From a bacterium (lineage in GTDB: Bacteria > 4484-113 > JAGGVC01), in assembly GCA_039961635.1 (NCBI GenBank), contig JABRWB010000041.1:62001-126000 (forward strand): a stretch of DNA of 64,000 nucleotides, written 5' to 3'. Shown here piece by piece: positions 16,482 to 24,966 of the stretch; positions within the stretch are counted from its first letter, which is position 1; each line of letters starts with the position of its first letter. A program made the translations under genes and the position numbers. The notes under the pieces were generated by a model. It was not told the DNA's origin, made no database searches, and was given only the letters and a program-made list of their open reading frames with translations.

Positions 16482-17147
16482 GTGGCTGAAGCTGACAAAT
16501 CAATTACTCAACGTACAGCTTGTTTGATTGTCCCTGCTTTCAATGAAGCGGGAACCGTCGCGAGTGTACTCAAGGTTGCTTCGGAATCCGGCATTTTTTC
16601 AACGATAGTTTGCGTGGACGACGGCTCGAGGGACGATACGGCGGATGCCGCGCGGACCATTGCGGGAGTTACCGTCATTTCCCAGAAGAATGCCGGCAAG
16701 GCGATGGCTCTTAAAGCCGGTCTCGACGCAACAAGCGAACCTGTGGTCACTTTTCTGGATGCTGACTTGCTAAATTTGAAACACGAGCATATTCGCGCTC
16801 TTGTCGAGCCTGTTACCTCCGGAACCGCGAAGGCTACGATCGGCATATTCAAGGGCGGGCGCGGCCCGACCGATTTTGCACAAAAAATCGCGCCGATGAT
16901 TAGCGGGCAACGTGCGCTGCTCCGCAGCCTGATGGCCGATTTCGAAGGCTGGCAATCTGCAGGTTTCGGGATCGAGCACGCGTTGAACGACCACCTAAAA
17001 AGCAAGGGTGTGAAAATGCTTGAGGTTGCTTTTGAAGGAGCCAGCCACCTAATGAAAGAAGAGAAACACGGTTTGCTTTCCGGTTTCGTGCGGAGGCTGA
17101 AAATGTACGCTGAAATAGCGCGTTACAATTTGCGCAAACCTCGCTGA
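16482..17147 (+). CDS. Glycosyltransferase family 2
   Basis: 221-residue GT-A fold nucleotide-sugar glycosyltransferase. The N-terminal motif CLIVPAFNEAGTVASVL, VCVDDGSRDDTADAA, NAGKAMALKAGLDAT and FLDADLLNLKHEHI carry the donor-binding and DxD residues. The C-terminal half (GWQSAGFGIEHALNDHLKSKG) is helical; no membrane segment is seen. Starts with GTG 18 bp after ispG and lacks a Shine-Dalgarno. Acceptor unknown; similar short GT2 enzymes act in polyprenyl-phosphate sugar or glycosylglycerate formation, but nothing here decides between them. Confidence 0.85.
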   Translation: MAEADKSITQRTACLIVPAFNEAGTVASVLKVASESGIFSTIVCVDDGSRDDTADAARTIAGVTVISQKNAGKAMALKAGLDATSEPVVTFLDADLLNLKHEHIRALVEPVTSGTAKATIGIFKGGRGPTDFAQKIAPMISGQRALLRSLMADFEGWQSAGFGIEHALNDHLKSKGVKMLEVAFEGASHLMKEEKHGLLSGFVRRLKMYAEIARYNLRKPR

Positions 17148-17178
17148 AAGGCTATCGCAAAAGCAAGACTCGGAATAG

Positions 17179-17994
17179 TTAACGGCCTCCGGGCGCACCT
17201 CCGGGAGGTGGCGGCGGATTTGAGCCCGGGCCGGAATCGGGAGGAAGAGGAGGATTCATACCCGGTTCGCCTGGATCCGGTGGCGGAGTATTTCCTTCGG
17301 AGCCGTTTCGCGGCGGAGGGTTTCGCCTATCTCCCTTCGGCGGTAGACCTCCCGCCGGCGGGGCGCCCTGCCCCATCGGAGGCTCGCCCGGCATCGCGCC
17401 AGGATTCATACCCGGACGTCTTTCCGGAGTTGCGCCCGGCTCCCTTCGGAACTCGCCGGGCCGTTCGCCTTGCCTTCTGAAATCTCGGCGGAATTCGGGA
17501 TTGGTTTGCAAAATAGCCGGTGAGGACTGCTTCGGTGTAAAAAACACGAAATAAAGCGAGCCCAGGAAAAATATTGCGTATAACAGCATCAATCCGGCAA
17601 AGCTTATGCCAAAAGCAAATTTGGTGGACGCGTGAATCGGCCCGCCCGCCGATTCAAGCCCAAGCTTCTCGCGCAAATCGAAATATGCCGTGTTTATGAC
17701 CGATTGGTGCTTGTGAAGAAAGAACTCGAAAGCCGCGAAACAGAGCGTTAGCAGCGCAAATATTATCCCGGTTACATTCTGGATGTGCGGCCTTGGCTGC
17801 CCCAGCGCAGCCGTAAAGAACATTAGCGCAAAAAGGATGCTCCAAACACCCGGCGCTGCCATCCGCATAGCGACGCTGGCGATCACCTTCTTGTGAAGAA
17901 GCTTGTATTCCGCCAGAGCAAGCTCGAAGTCGCGACCGCGGGAGCCATCCTTGGCGGCGATCTCAAGATTTGGGTAATGAATTCCGCTACTCAT
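17179..17994 (-). CDS. Membrane protein with proline/glycine-rich C-terminal tail
   Basis: 271 residues, family not recognised. After about 60 soluble residues come hydrophobic stretches (WSILFALMFFTAAL; IIFALLTLCFAAFEFFL; FGISFAGLMLLYAIFFLGSLYFVFF), giving three or four membrane helices. The last ~100 residues are a low-complexity tail rich in Pro, Gly and Arg with PPP runs. ATG 17994 is immediately after the stop of the tetraheme cytochrome gene, with GGAG inside that gene's end, so the pair is translationally coupled. An upstream in-frame extension overlaps the cytochrome gene and is rejected. Possibly a membrane partner of the cytochromes; inference from position only. Confidence 0.7.
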   Translation of the reverse strand: MSSGIHYPNLEIAAKDGSRGRDFELALAEYKLLHKKVIASVAMRMAAPGVWSILFALMFFTAALGQPRPHIQNVTGIIFALLTLCFAAFEFFLHKHQSVINTAYFDLREKLGLESAGGPIHASTKFAFGISFAGLMLLYAIFFLGSLYFVFFTPKQSSPAILQTNPEFRRDFRRQGERPGEFRREPGATPERRPGMNPGAMPGEPPMGQGAPPAGGLPPKGDRRNPPPRNGSEGNTPPPDPGEPGMNPPLPPDSGPGSNPPPPPGGAPGGR

Positions 17995-17995
17995 C

Positions 17996-19558
17996 TCAAT
18001 GCTCTCCTTTGGTCGAACCACCGGTAACTTGTGCTTCTCCCGGAACGGTCGGCCCGTCCCAATGCTTAATCGTTTCAAAGTAATGTCTGTAATCCGAATC
18101 GAATTTGTTCGAGTTTTCCGGATCGTGGCACTTGGTGCAGTACTGCTTATCTATCGTTTCTCCAAGCGGAGTCACCGCACCTCCGGCCTCCGCCTCATCG
18201 ATGTGCTTTTCCCAGGAATTGTAATGACACATTGTGCACTGCAATGTGAGTTGCGCCTCATTAACCGAGTCATATTCAACGTGGCAGCTAACGCAATCCG
18301 GATTCCAATTTTGCTTCTTGCCGATCAATGTTGGCAGTGCTTCGTGGTGCTTGCTTGCGCGCCATGCTTCGAACTCCTCCGGATGGCATTTGTTGCAGCT
18401 TGTGGCCGGAACAAATTCGCGTCCGATGGGCTGAGTTTGATTCTTGAAAATCTGCTCCAATTTCGGTCTGTATTCGTTCACCATTATCAATTGCAGGTCG
18501 TTTCGCTGCGCGATTGTATCTTCGATCCCTATTTCTTCCTGGGAAATAAAGAACTCGCCTGCTTTTTTATCCACCGACGTGATTCCAAGATACTTGCCTT
18601 CCATGAAAATGTTTTGCCAATATTGGCCCGCATCTGTTTTACTGTGGGTGATCATCGATTCGCCCTTACGGGGATTGCCGGAAAGCCAAATCTTGATTTC
18701 GGGGAGGGATTTCATAAGCTGTTCGACCGTTATGTTGTTTGCTTCCACCATTGCAACCCAAAGATCCGCCTTGTCGTGGAACCTGGCCAATAGGTGCTTG
18801 AATGTATCGCGGATTGGTAGAGGCGTTAGATACTTCCAGCCGAGACCCTCTATCCATTCAGGCTCCGTTGCCGACAAAATTCCGATTCTAATATTGCCCT
18901 TCGTAACAAAAACAACCGGCGATGCGCTCCACATGTATTTTGTGGCCGCTTCCTTGCCGGTAACCATCCTGTAAAAATCCGTCGCTTCCAGCTCGGCAGT
19001 GATGTTTGTGGAGCCGATGTCCGCCAGGGGTTTTTCCCTAATCAGGTTTGGGAAATCGCCGGTATAGAGGACGTTGGAGTTCATAAGTGGAAAAGACGCA
19101 TTGTCAGCCCACTTTGCAAGCTCAGGCATTTCAAAGTTGAACTCGTAAAATCCGATGTGCATCGCCGAGTAGCCCATTTTGTTCATCATTCGAAGTATGA
19201 TGTCGGACTTGAAACGCGAAAATTCGGAATTGTCGGGAACTATTTTTCCCCCGTCCAAAAGCAGCAAATGGCGGTCGTAACCATCCCTGTATTGATCAAT
19301 AAGCGTACCCCGCCGGGCCAAACCGCCGAGCTGCTTGGAGGAACATCCGCAAGTTTCCATCTTTCCATTGGTCTCGTAGGTATAGGCGATAAACAAGCCA
19401 TCGGGATTGAGCTGCTTGACAGCAGGCGAAGGAACCGTGTTCCTATGCGCGGCGCCGTCTTCATTGCCGTCGGGCTTCGGATTGCATGAAACCGCCGCGG
19501 CGGCAAGGCCGATGGCCAGCAAAAAAACAAGCAATCTGACCCAAGTCGAACTGAACAA
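17996..19558 (-). CDS. Lipoprotein tetraheme cytochrome c with degenerate 5'-nucleotidase-like domain (paralogue 1)
   Basis: 520-residue exported lipoprotein (lipobox AVSC). Residues ~50-340 resemble the metallophosphoesterase/5'-nucleotidase (UshA-like) fold, with GGLARRGTLI, LLLLDGGK and MNSNV. The metal-binding motifs are eroded: GNHEFD is read as HIGFYEFN. A CGCSS motif precedes GGLARR. The C-terminal ~150 residues carry four haem-c motifs: CNKCH, CVSCH, CTMCH and CTKCH. The start is TTG 19558 with GGAGG 7-8 nt upstream. Similar domain pairings occur in multihaem cytochromes of anaerobes. An electron-transfer role at the membrane surface is likely; the redox partner is unknown. A close paralogue lies upstream. 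Confidence 0.85.
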   Translation of the reverse strand: MFSSTWVRLLVFLLAIGLAAAAVSCNPKPDGNEDGAAHRNTVPSPAVKQLNPDGLFIAYTYETNGKMETCGCSSKQLGGLARRGTLIDQYRDGYDRHLLLLDGGKIVPDNSEFSRFKSDIILRMMNKMGYSAMHIGFYEFNFEMPELAKWADNASFPLMNSNVLYTGDFPNLIREKPLADIGSTNITAELEATDFYRMVTGKEAATKYMWSASPVVFVTKGNIRIGILSATEPEWIEGLGWKYLTPLPIRDTFKHLLARFHDKADLWVAMVEANNITVEQLMKSLPEIKIWLSGNPRKGESMITHSKTDAGQYWQNIFMEGKYLGITSVDKKAGEFFISQEEIGIEDTIAQRNDLQLIMVNEYRPKLEQIFKNQTQPIGREFVPATSCNKCHPEEFEAWRASKHHEALPTLIGKKQNWNPDCVSCHVEYDSVNEAQLTLQCTMCHYNSWEKHIDEAEAGGAVTPLGETIDKQYCTKCHDPENSNKFDSDYRHYFETIKHWDGPTVPGEAQVTGGSTKGEH

Positions 19559-19661
19559 GTCAGCCTCCGAATGAACTGTAAGGCACGAAAAGCCGCGCCA
19601 TTGTACCCCTAACTTGCCTTAGACAAATCCGAGGGACAACATGTTCAAATGAGATTACCAC

Positions 19662-21197
19662 TCAAGCCGCGCCTTCGTCCGGCATTACGGGACCGTCCCA
19701 GTGCTTGATCATCCCGAAATACCTTGCGCAACATTCTTCGATGCTTTCTCCCTCCGGCGGATTATGGCACCTGAGACAGGACATTTTGTCGATTTTTTCG
19801 TCCAATTTTGTGACTGGGCCGCCCGATTCGGCCTCCTCGATATGCTTTTCCCATGCCCTGTAATGGCAGGTCGTGCATTGAAGCGAATACTGCCTGTCGT
19901 TTACGGAGTCGTATTCGACGTGGCACTTCACACATTCCTTGCTGAAGTTTTTCTTTTCGCTTTCCAACGTGGCCAATGCCGCCGAATGCCCGGTGGACTT
20001 CCATTTTTCGTACTGCTCCGGATGGCATTTTCTGCACTGTTCGGCGGAGACGAACTTTCCGCCGATCGGCTGAGCCTGGACAGAGTAGATTTCCTCTACT
20101 TTCGGGCGCCATTCGCTGACCAGAATCAGCTGAAGATCCTCCCTCGGCTTGTTGCTCATCTCGATCGGCACCTCTTCCTGTGAAACAAACAGGTTGCCTT
20201 CGCGTAAGTCGATGGAGGAAATTCCAAGATATTTGCCGTCCAGGAAAACATTTTGCCAGTACTGTCCTTCCTGGGTTTTGCTGTGTCCGACGGAACCTTC
20301 CGACGATTTCGAATTGCCTGTAAGCCAGACTTTTATCTCCGGCAAGGCCTTCATTAAATTAACGATTTCTACATTTCCCGCCTCCACCATAGCTACCCAA
20401 AGGTCGGCCGAATCCTTGTTTAGCGCCACGAGCCGCTTTAGTGCATCGCGCATGGGAAGCGCGCGAAGGTTTTTCCAGCCCAGCCGCTCCACATACGACG
20501 GGTCGGTCGCCGAAACAATACCGATTCGAACGTTTCCAGATTTCAAAATCAGGACAGGATTTGCCAGCCAATTCAATTTTTCGTTCGGCTCTTTGCCGGT
20601 CACGCTTTTGTAAAATTCCTCTGCAAGTATGCGATTTGACACGTCCTGCGCCCCCACTGAATCAAGAGCGGATTTGCGAATTAAATTTGTTCCGCCGCCT
20701 GCCAATAGAACATTCGAATTAACAAGCGGAAATTTCGCTTCGTCCGCCCACTTCGAAAGCTCTTCGATCCCGAAATTCAGCTCGCAATGGCCGACGTGCA
20801 TTGCCGAGTATCCTATCTTGCTCATCATCTTGAGCATTATTTGGGCTTTGAATTTAGAGATGTCCGAATTGTCGGGCAACAGCCGCCCTCCATCCAGCGC
20901 AATTAGGCTTCTGCCGTAGTTGTTTCTATACGAATCCATCAAAGTACCGCGCCTCGGAAATCCGCCAAGGGGGCGCGAATCACACCCGCAGGATTCCAGT
21001 TTGCCGTTCGTATCGTAAGTGTACGCGATAAATAGCGCGTCCGGATTGAAATTTTTCGAAGCCAGCCCAGCTACAGCGGAGTCTCTGGTCAAAGCATCTT
21101 GCTCTTCATCATCCGCAGGATTGCAACCGAATAATGCGAATGCATACGCAACCGCGAACGCGGCCAGGAAGCAATGCCGAAAACTCCACATTTTCAT
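19662..21197 (-). CDS. Lipoprotein tetraheme cytochrome c with degenerate 5'-nucleotidase-like domain (paralogue 2)
   Basis: About 511 residues, collinear with the downstream paralogue. Lipobox LFGC, then CGCDSRPLGGFPRRGTLM, ALDGGRLLPDNSD, AMHVGHCELNFG (degenerate GNHEFD position), VNSNVLL, and four C-terminal haem motifs: CRKCH, CVKCH, CTTCH and CLRCH. GGAGG (minus strand, 21201-21205) serves ATG 21197 or more comfortably ATG 21191 (9-nt spacing); either gives the same mature lipoprotein. It heads a three-gene set with the second cytochrome and the proline-rich membrane protein, with a 103-bp gap before the second. Tandem duplication is evident. Confidence 0.85.
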   Translation of the reverse strand: MKMWSFRHCFLAAFAVAYAFALFGCNPADDEEQDALTRDSAVAGLASKNFNPDALFIAYTYDTNGKLESCGCDSRPLGGFPRRGTLMDSYRNNYGRSLIALDGGRLLPDNSDISKFKAQIMLKMMSKIGYSAMHVGHCELNFGIEELSKWADEAKFPLVNSNVLLAGGGTNLIRKSALDSVGAQDVSNRILAEEFYKSVTGKEPNEKLNWLANPVLILKSGNVRIGIVSATDPSYVERLGWKNLRALPMRDALKRLVALNKDSADLWVAMVEAGNVEIVNLMKALPEIKVWLTGNSKSSEGSVGHSKTQEGQYWQNVFLDGKYLGISSIDLREGNLFVSQEEVPIEMSNKPREDLQLILVSEWRPKVEEIYSVQAQPIGGKFVSAEQCRKCHPEQYEKWKSTGHSAALATLESEKKNFSKECVKCHVEYDSVNDRQYSLQCTTCHYRAWEKHIEEAESGGPVTKLDEKIDKMSCLRCHNPPEGESIEECCARYFGMIKHWDGPVMPDEGAA

Positions 21198-21232
21198 CAA
21201 CCTCCCCAAACCGGACGGAAATCCGTCCGTGG

Positions 21233-21691
21233 TTATTGCTCGATCCTGAAAACAAACTCGATCTCGACCGGTGCGTCAAGCGGCAGCGAAGGCGCGCCGA
21301 ATGCGGATCTCGTGTGCTTTCCCGAATCGCCGAATACTTCGACCAAAAAATCGCTTGCGCCGTTCGCCACTTTGGCGTGCTCGATGAAATCCGGCGTGCT
21401 TGATACGATTGCACGAAGTGAAACAACTTCCCTAATAGCTTCGAGATTGCAGCCAAGCGCTTCCAAGACCAGCGACAAGGCATTCTCGGCGCAGATTCGC
21501 GCGCACATAGCACCTTGCTCCACCGAAAGCCCGCCGCCTAATTTGCCCGTTGCAACAAGCTTTCCGTCGCGCAGCGGAATAATTCCCGACGTGAATGCTA
21601 GGTCGCCTGTCCGTTTTACGAAAACGTAATTTCCGACCGGCGAAATGGGCGGCGGAAGCCGATCCTCAATCTCTTTCAGTCGCTGGTTCAT
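21233..21691 (-). CDS. RidA/YjgF/UK114-family protein
   Basis: 152-residue member of the Rid superfamily; the RidA branch hydrolyses reactive enamine/imine intermediates. The N-terminal LPPPISPVGNYVFVKRTGDLAFTSG pattern places it in the YjgF-like subgroup 2 rather than archetypal RidA. The conserved arginine is in HTRSAFGAPSLPLDAPVEIEF. GAGGAG about 6 nt upstream supports the ATG. It lies 35 bp upstream (on the minus strand, downstream) of nothing obviously related: the next gene in the same direction is the cytochrome set. Exact substrate not deducible. Confidence 0.87.
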   Translation of the reverse strand: MNQRLKEIEDRLPPPISPVGNYVFVKRTGDLAFTSGIIPLRDGKLVATGKLGGGLSVEQGAMCARICAENALSLVLEALGCNLEAIREVVSLRAIVSSTPDFIEHAKVANGASDFLVEVFGDSGKHTRSAFGAPSLPLDAPVEIEFVFRIEQ

Positions 21692-21771
21692 CGGTAACTC
21701 CTCTGGCCTTGCGCCGCCTTATTTTACCTGTTTATATATGGGCAAAATTGCCCGAATGGGTTTGATAGGTT

Positions 21772-22365
21772 TTATCTTTTCGGACCGCTGATTCGGGGAT
21801 TCCCGATTTCGTAAAACCGCCATTCCAAGTCAGATTCCATTGACAAACCGATTCTCTTGGAGCACCCGAGTATGGGACGATCGCCCGGTTTTCGTGGAAG
21901 CAGCCACAACGAGCCGTTCTCTTTATCCAAAAGGTTGATTCCGTTTTCCGCCCTTGTTATATCAAGTTCGCGGCATAACCTACCAGGACCGGCAAGATGA
22001 TGCTGCTTCTTGTTTCCTCCATTGATTGCTAACGATGATCCCATTTTTGAATCGGCGAATTCAGCGGCTCGAATCAAGACTGCCGCACCGATCCCTTCCT
22101 TTTCCGCCACTACATTAAGGCAATGGTACATCCCGTATATAAAATAGACGTATGCGAGCCCCGGCGCTCCGAACATCACTATGTTACGCGCTGTGGGGCC
22201 TTTGTATGCATGGCAGCCCGGTTCAGATTGGTGATAAGCCTCTGTTTCAATGATTTTGACCGTAACTTTTCGCCCCCTGAAGTTTCGAACTAGCCTGCAA
22301 CCGATAAGTTTCTTCGCGGCTATCACAACGTCGCTGTCCAAAAACGCGAATTCCTGCTCGCTCAT
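21772..22365 (-). CDS. mpg: 3-methyladenine DNA glycosylase (AAG/MPG family)
   Basis: 197-residue base-excision repair glycosylase that removes alkylated purines. Motifs of the AAG fold are visible: AAKKLIGCRLVR, VKIIETEAYHQSEPGCHAYKGPTARN (Glu and Tyr active-site region), MFGAPGLAYVYFIYGMYHCLNVV, AVLIRAAEF, and GPGRLCRELDIT. Length is normal. No obvious Shine-Dalgarno. It follows the jag gene by 22 bp on the minus strand and may ride on the same message. Confidence 0.93.
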   Translation of the reverse strand: MSEQEFAFLDSDVVIAAKKLIGCRLVRNFRGRKVTVKIIETEAYHQSEPGCHAYKGPTARNIVMFGAPGLAYVYFIYGMYHCLNVVAEKEGIGAAVLIRAAEFADSKMGSSLAINGGNKKQHHLAGPGRLCRELDITRAENGINLLDKENGSLWLLPRKPGDRPILGCSKRIGLSMESDLEWRFYEIGNPRISGPKR

Positions 22366-22387
22366 ATCATCGCTAAGGCGCTATAAA

Positions 22388-23038
22388 CTACCCGTCGTCA
22401 TTGTCGTCTGACGGCACGCCCAACGCGCCGGAAAACGATTTTGGAGCTATATAGAGCGTCCTGTCCTTGCCTTTTCCTGAGCTTACAGACGTAAGATAAG
22501 GGTGGTTCGCAAGGAATTTGTGAATCACCTTTCGCTCCTTGGGAAGAAGATTAGGTAGCGGTCGCGGCTTGTGATCTTTTTCTATTTCCCTGATTAAGCT
22601 TTTTGCCGCACGAATCAGCGCTGCTTCGCGCCTTTCCCTATAACCGTCCACATCGAGAGTCAAGATCCTGTTTAAGGCGAATTGTCGGTTGAAAATTACC
22701 GATATAATAAGCTCCAGAGCATCCAATGTGGCGCCATGATGTCCGACAAGCAATCCGCTTTTCTTTGTTCTGATGGAAACCAAAAATTCGGAATAATCCT
22801 TCGATGGCTTGACAAAAACCCTGGCGCGGTTGTCCATACGCTTTATGACATAATCAGCAACCTGATTTGCCAAGGCCTCCACCTGCTCGAGAGCGTAGGC
22901 GAAATATTCCGTGTAATCGTCGCGTTCGATTTTGTCTATAATTATCGCGAGTTGGCCGAAATGATCCTGCGCCAATTTGCGCGCTTCGGCATCGCTTTCG
23001 CCGCGCCACTTGAAAACCTCAAGTTGAAGTATGTCCAT
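22388..23038 (-). CDS. khpB: RNA-binding protein KhpB/Jag (Jag-N, KH, R3H domains)
   Basis: 216-residue Jag/SpoIIIJ-associated protein that binds RNA and influences cell-envelope growth in Gram-positive bacteria. An N-terminal Jag-like helix-strand section is followed by a KH domain with the GHHG loop (LLVGHHGATLDALELI), and the R3H region NLLPKERKVIHKFLANHP. The C-terminus ends in an acidic run. It is 8 bp downstream of yidC, the usual gene order, with a G-rich ribosome-binding site. Confident by motif and context. Confidence 0.93.
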   Translation of the reverse strand: MDILQLEVFKWRGESDAEARKLAQDHFGQLAIIIDKIERDDYTEYFAYALEQVEALANQVADYVIKRMDNRARVFVKPSKDYSEFLVSIRTKKSGLLVGHHGATLDALELIISVIFNRQFALNRILTLDVDGYRERREAALIRAAKSLIREIEKDHKPRPLPNLLPKERKVIHKFLANHPYLTSVSSGKGKDRTLYIAPKSFSGALGVPSDDNDDG

Positions 23039-23046
23039 CGGCCCCC

Positions 23047-24120
23047 TCAGCGCCTGCGGCGCTTGCGCTTCGGCTTGGGATACAAAGCTTCGGGCGGCGC
23101 CGCACCGTTTATTTTAGCATCATGGGTTGTTGAGTCCTCGTCCGGCTTATCGGATTGGCTGGATGGCTCACCGTTGGAAGGCGGTTTGGACTTGGAGGCA
23201 GGTTCGCGCGGTTCGGGTTTTATCAGCTTTTCGTATAGGGAATCCAGATCCTTAGCCTTGATTTGAGGGATGACGGAATTCATGATGAAAGTGTATTCGA
23301 AAATGGACCAAACGTTTTGGGTGATGAAGTAAATCATCGCCCCAGCCGGAATGATCATCGAAAATATGACGATGATGATCGTCATTGCGTTCTGGTTCAT
23401 CATCTGTTTTGGCGGCTCTGCGGCTACTCCGGGAATGGTCACCTTTGGCATTTTCGCTTGGTATTTCTTCATTATGAACTGATAATACAGCGACGAGGCG
23501 ATATAACCTAACACGATGGCGAAAGCGGGAAAGTACAGATTAATCTCATTTGTCCCCAGCGTGAAGTTGAATATGGCCGGATCGCTAAAATCCACATGCC
23601 CACCGTTTTGCCTCATTCCAAGCGCAAACTTAGGCAGCGCGGAATATATCAGCTGAATTCCCAGAAACTTTGCATCTCCGAAAACCGAAGGATTGTATAG
23701 CGCGCGGATTACCGCGAACAAAATCGGCATCTGAATCAAAAGCGGCAAACAGCCGGCCAACGGGTTGATTTTGAGCTCCTGGTAAAGCGCCATCACCTTT
23801 TTGTTCAGCGTTTCTTTGTCGGCCTTGAAATGCTCGCTCAACGCCTTCTGCATCGGGGCCAGCACCTGCATCCAGGCCATTCCGGTGAATTGCGTGACGG
23901 TCAGCCTGAAAAGGCTGAGCTTCACCAATACAGCAACGGAAATTATCGCAATCCCCCAGCTGCCGGTGTAGGAGGATATTGAAACAATGATCAAGATAAA
24001 CAAGTCCACCAGCCATCCGGTCATACCCGGAGTGACGGTATGCGGCGTGACACCTTCCGGGAACGGACCCATAGGGCCGTTGGCCAGAATCAGCGCCAAA
24101 TCAGAAATGGGCAAAATCAT
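23047..24120 (-). CDS. yidC: Membrane protein insertase YidC/Oxa1 family
   Basis: 357-residue insertase that places membrane proteins in the cytoplasmic membrane with or without SecYEG. Short form without the large periplasmic domain found in proteobacterial YidC. The hydrophobic core is GSWGIAIISVAVLVKLSLFRLT, then MQKALSEHF, the LYQELKINPLAGCLPLLIQ signature and IPAGAMIYFITQNVWSIFEY. The conserved positively charged residue of the hydrophilic groove is in the VKLSLFRLT segment. A long charged C-terminal tail ends in a basic run (KRKRRRR), as in ribosome-binding YidC variants. Between yidD and jag in the standard gene order. Confidence 0.95.
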   Translation of the reverse strand: MILPISDLALILANGPMGPFPEGVTPHTVTPGMTGWLVDLFILIIVSISSYTGSWGIAIISVAVLVKLSLFRLTVTQFTGMAWMQVLAPMQKALSEHFKADKETLNKKVMALYQELKINPLAGCLPLLIQMPILFAVIRALYNPSVFGDAKFLGIQLIYSALPKFALGMRQNGGHVDFSDPAIFNFTLGTNEINLYFPAFAIVLGYIASSLYYQFIMKKYQAKMPKVTIPGVAAEPPKQMMNQNAMTIIIVIFSMIIPAGAMIYFITQNVWSIFEYTFIMNSVIPQIKAKDLDSLYEKLIKPEPREPASKSKPPSNGEPSSQSDKPDEDSTTHDAKINGAAPPEALYPKPKRKRRRR

Positions 24121-24135
24121 CTGTTTTCGATATCC

Positions 24136-24348
24136 TTAAGGAACGGGATCATAGCCGCCGGGATGCCAAGGATGACATCTAAGCAGCCTTTTGACGGCAA
24201 GCCAGCTTCCCCTTATAGCTCCGTATTTCTCAATTGCCTCCAGAGCGTAGGCGCTGCATGTGGGCGAATATCTGCAAGACGGGGGTGTGAGCGGCGATAT
24301 CCTTTTTTGGTAAAAACGAATCATGAATAAGAGAAGTCGCTTGCCCAT
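24136..24348 (-). CDS. yidD: Membrane protein insertion efficiency factor YidD
   Basis: 70-residue YidD protein (small amphipathic, membrane-associated factor). Signature: [47 protein letters not shown] and GGYDPVP. ATG 24348 lies one base after the rnpA stop (TGA-A-ATG), implying coupling. A GTG at 24366 inside rnpA is an alternative but less likely. Confidence 0.93.
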   Translation of the reverse strand: MGKRLLLFMIRFYQKRISPLTPPSCRYSPTCSAYALEAIEKYGAIRGSWLAVKRLLRCHPWHPGGYDPVP

Positions 24349-24349
24349 T

Positions 24350-24688
24350 TCAGGATACGGGCACACCCGCTCGCTTTGCCAAATCAGCCGCCGCGATCTT
24401 TAAATCTCTAAATCCAACAAAAGATATATCCGAGTTCACGTAAACGACGATATCCGCGGAAAGCTGCTTTCCGGATAACAGCTCGGCAAACGCCTGCCGG
24501 ATTCGTCTTCTGATTTTGTTCCTCTTCACGGCCGAACCAGCTCCTTTTGTTACCATGATTCCGAGCCGTGGTTCGCCTTCCTCCTTTTTGAGCACATGTA
24601 TTCTCATAAAGTCGCTTCTCACGGTCTTTCCGAGCCTCATAACCCTCGAAAATCCATACGCGCCCCGGAGAGAAGGAAGCGATTTCAT
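24350..24688 (-). CDS. rnpA: Ribonuclease P protein component
   Basis: 112-residue protein subunit of RNase P, which matures tRNA 5' ends with the catalytic RNA. The arginine-rich signature [13 protein letters not shown] (the RNR motif) is present, as are LGIMVTK and the N-terminal [16 protein letters not shown]. The ATG immediately follows the TAA of rpmH (TAA-ATG with no gap), so it relies on translational coupling. Confidence 0.95.
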   Translation of the reverse strand: MKSLPSLRGAYGFSRVMRLGKTVRSDFMRIHVLKKEEGEPRLGIMVTKGAGSAVKRNKIRRRIRQAFAELLSGKQLSADIVVYVNSDISFVGFRDLKIAAADLAKRAGVPVS

Positions 24689-24823
24689 TTACACCGCTAG
24701 CTTCTTCCTTCCGTGTGCCCGGCGGCGCGCCAATACCCGCCTTCCGCCCGGTGATGCAGACCGGGAGCGGAAGCCGTGCTTCCTTAACCTCTTCGTCTTT
24801 TTGGGTTGATACGTCTGCTTCAT
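24689..24823 (-). CDS. rpmH: 50S ribosomal protein L34
   Basis: 44-residue L34, easily recognised: [18 protein letters not shown] then [18 protein letters not shown] weak GGAAGTG lies upstream of the ATG. A TTGCGC-17-TATTCT promoter is located about 50 bp upstream. First gene of rpmH-rnpA-yidD-yidC-jag. Confidence 0.97.
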   Translation of the reverse strand: MKQTYQPKKTKRLRKHGFRSRSASPGGRRVLARRRAHGRKKLAV

Positions 24824-24873
24824 TACACACCACTTCCGATGAGAATTGGCGCAAGGCCGAAAATCGAACGGGT

Positions 24874-24902
24874 AGAATAGCACTTTTGATTCCTTGGCGC
24901 AA
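24874..24902 (-). promoter_or_regulatory. Promoter of the rpmH-rnpA-yidD-yidC-jag block
   Basis: Minus strand: TTGCGC (24902-24897), 17-bp spacer, TATTCT (24879-24874), about 50 bp before rpmH. No DnaA box is seen in this divergent region. Confidence 0.6.
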
Positions 24903-24951
24903 ATCCCAAATTTGCTTAGCGGTATAAGCGGATGGGGGTCAAAGCATCCGG

Positions 24952-24960
24952 TGATAAAAT
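24952..24960 (+). promoter_or_regulatory. Extended -10 (TGATAAAAT) positioned for a leaderless transcript
   Basis: TGn-TAAAAT ends 6 nt before ATG 24967, which lacks a well-placed Shine-Dalgarno. Confidence 0.45.
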
Positions 24961-24966
24961 AAGTTG

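Noticed and set aside
24824-24966. Possible replication origin next to rpmH
   Set aside because: No TTATCCACA-like DnaA boxes and no AT-rich unwinding element; only a promoter is visible.
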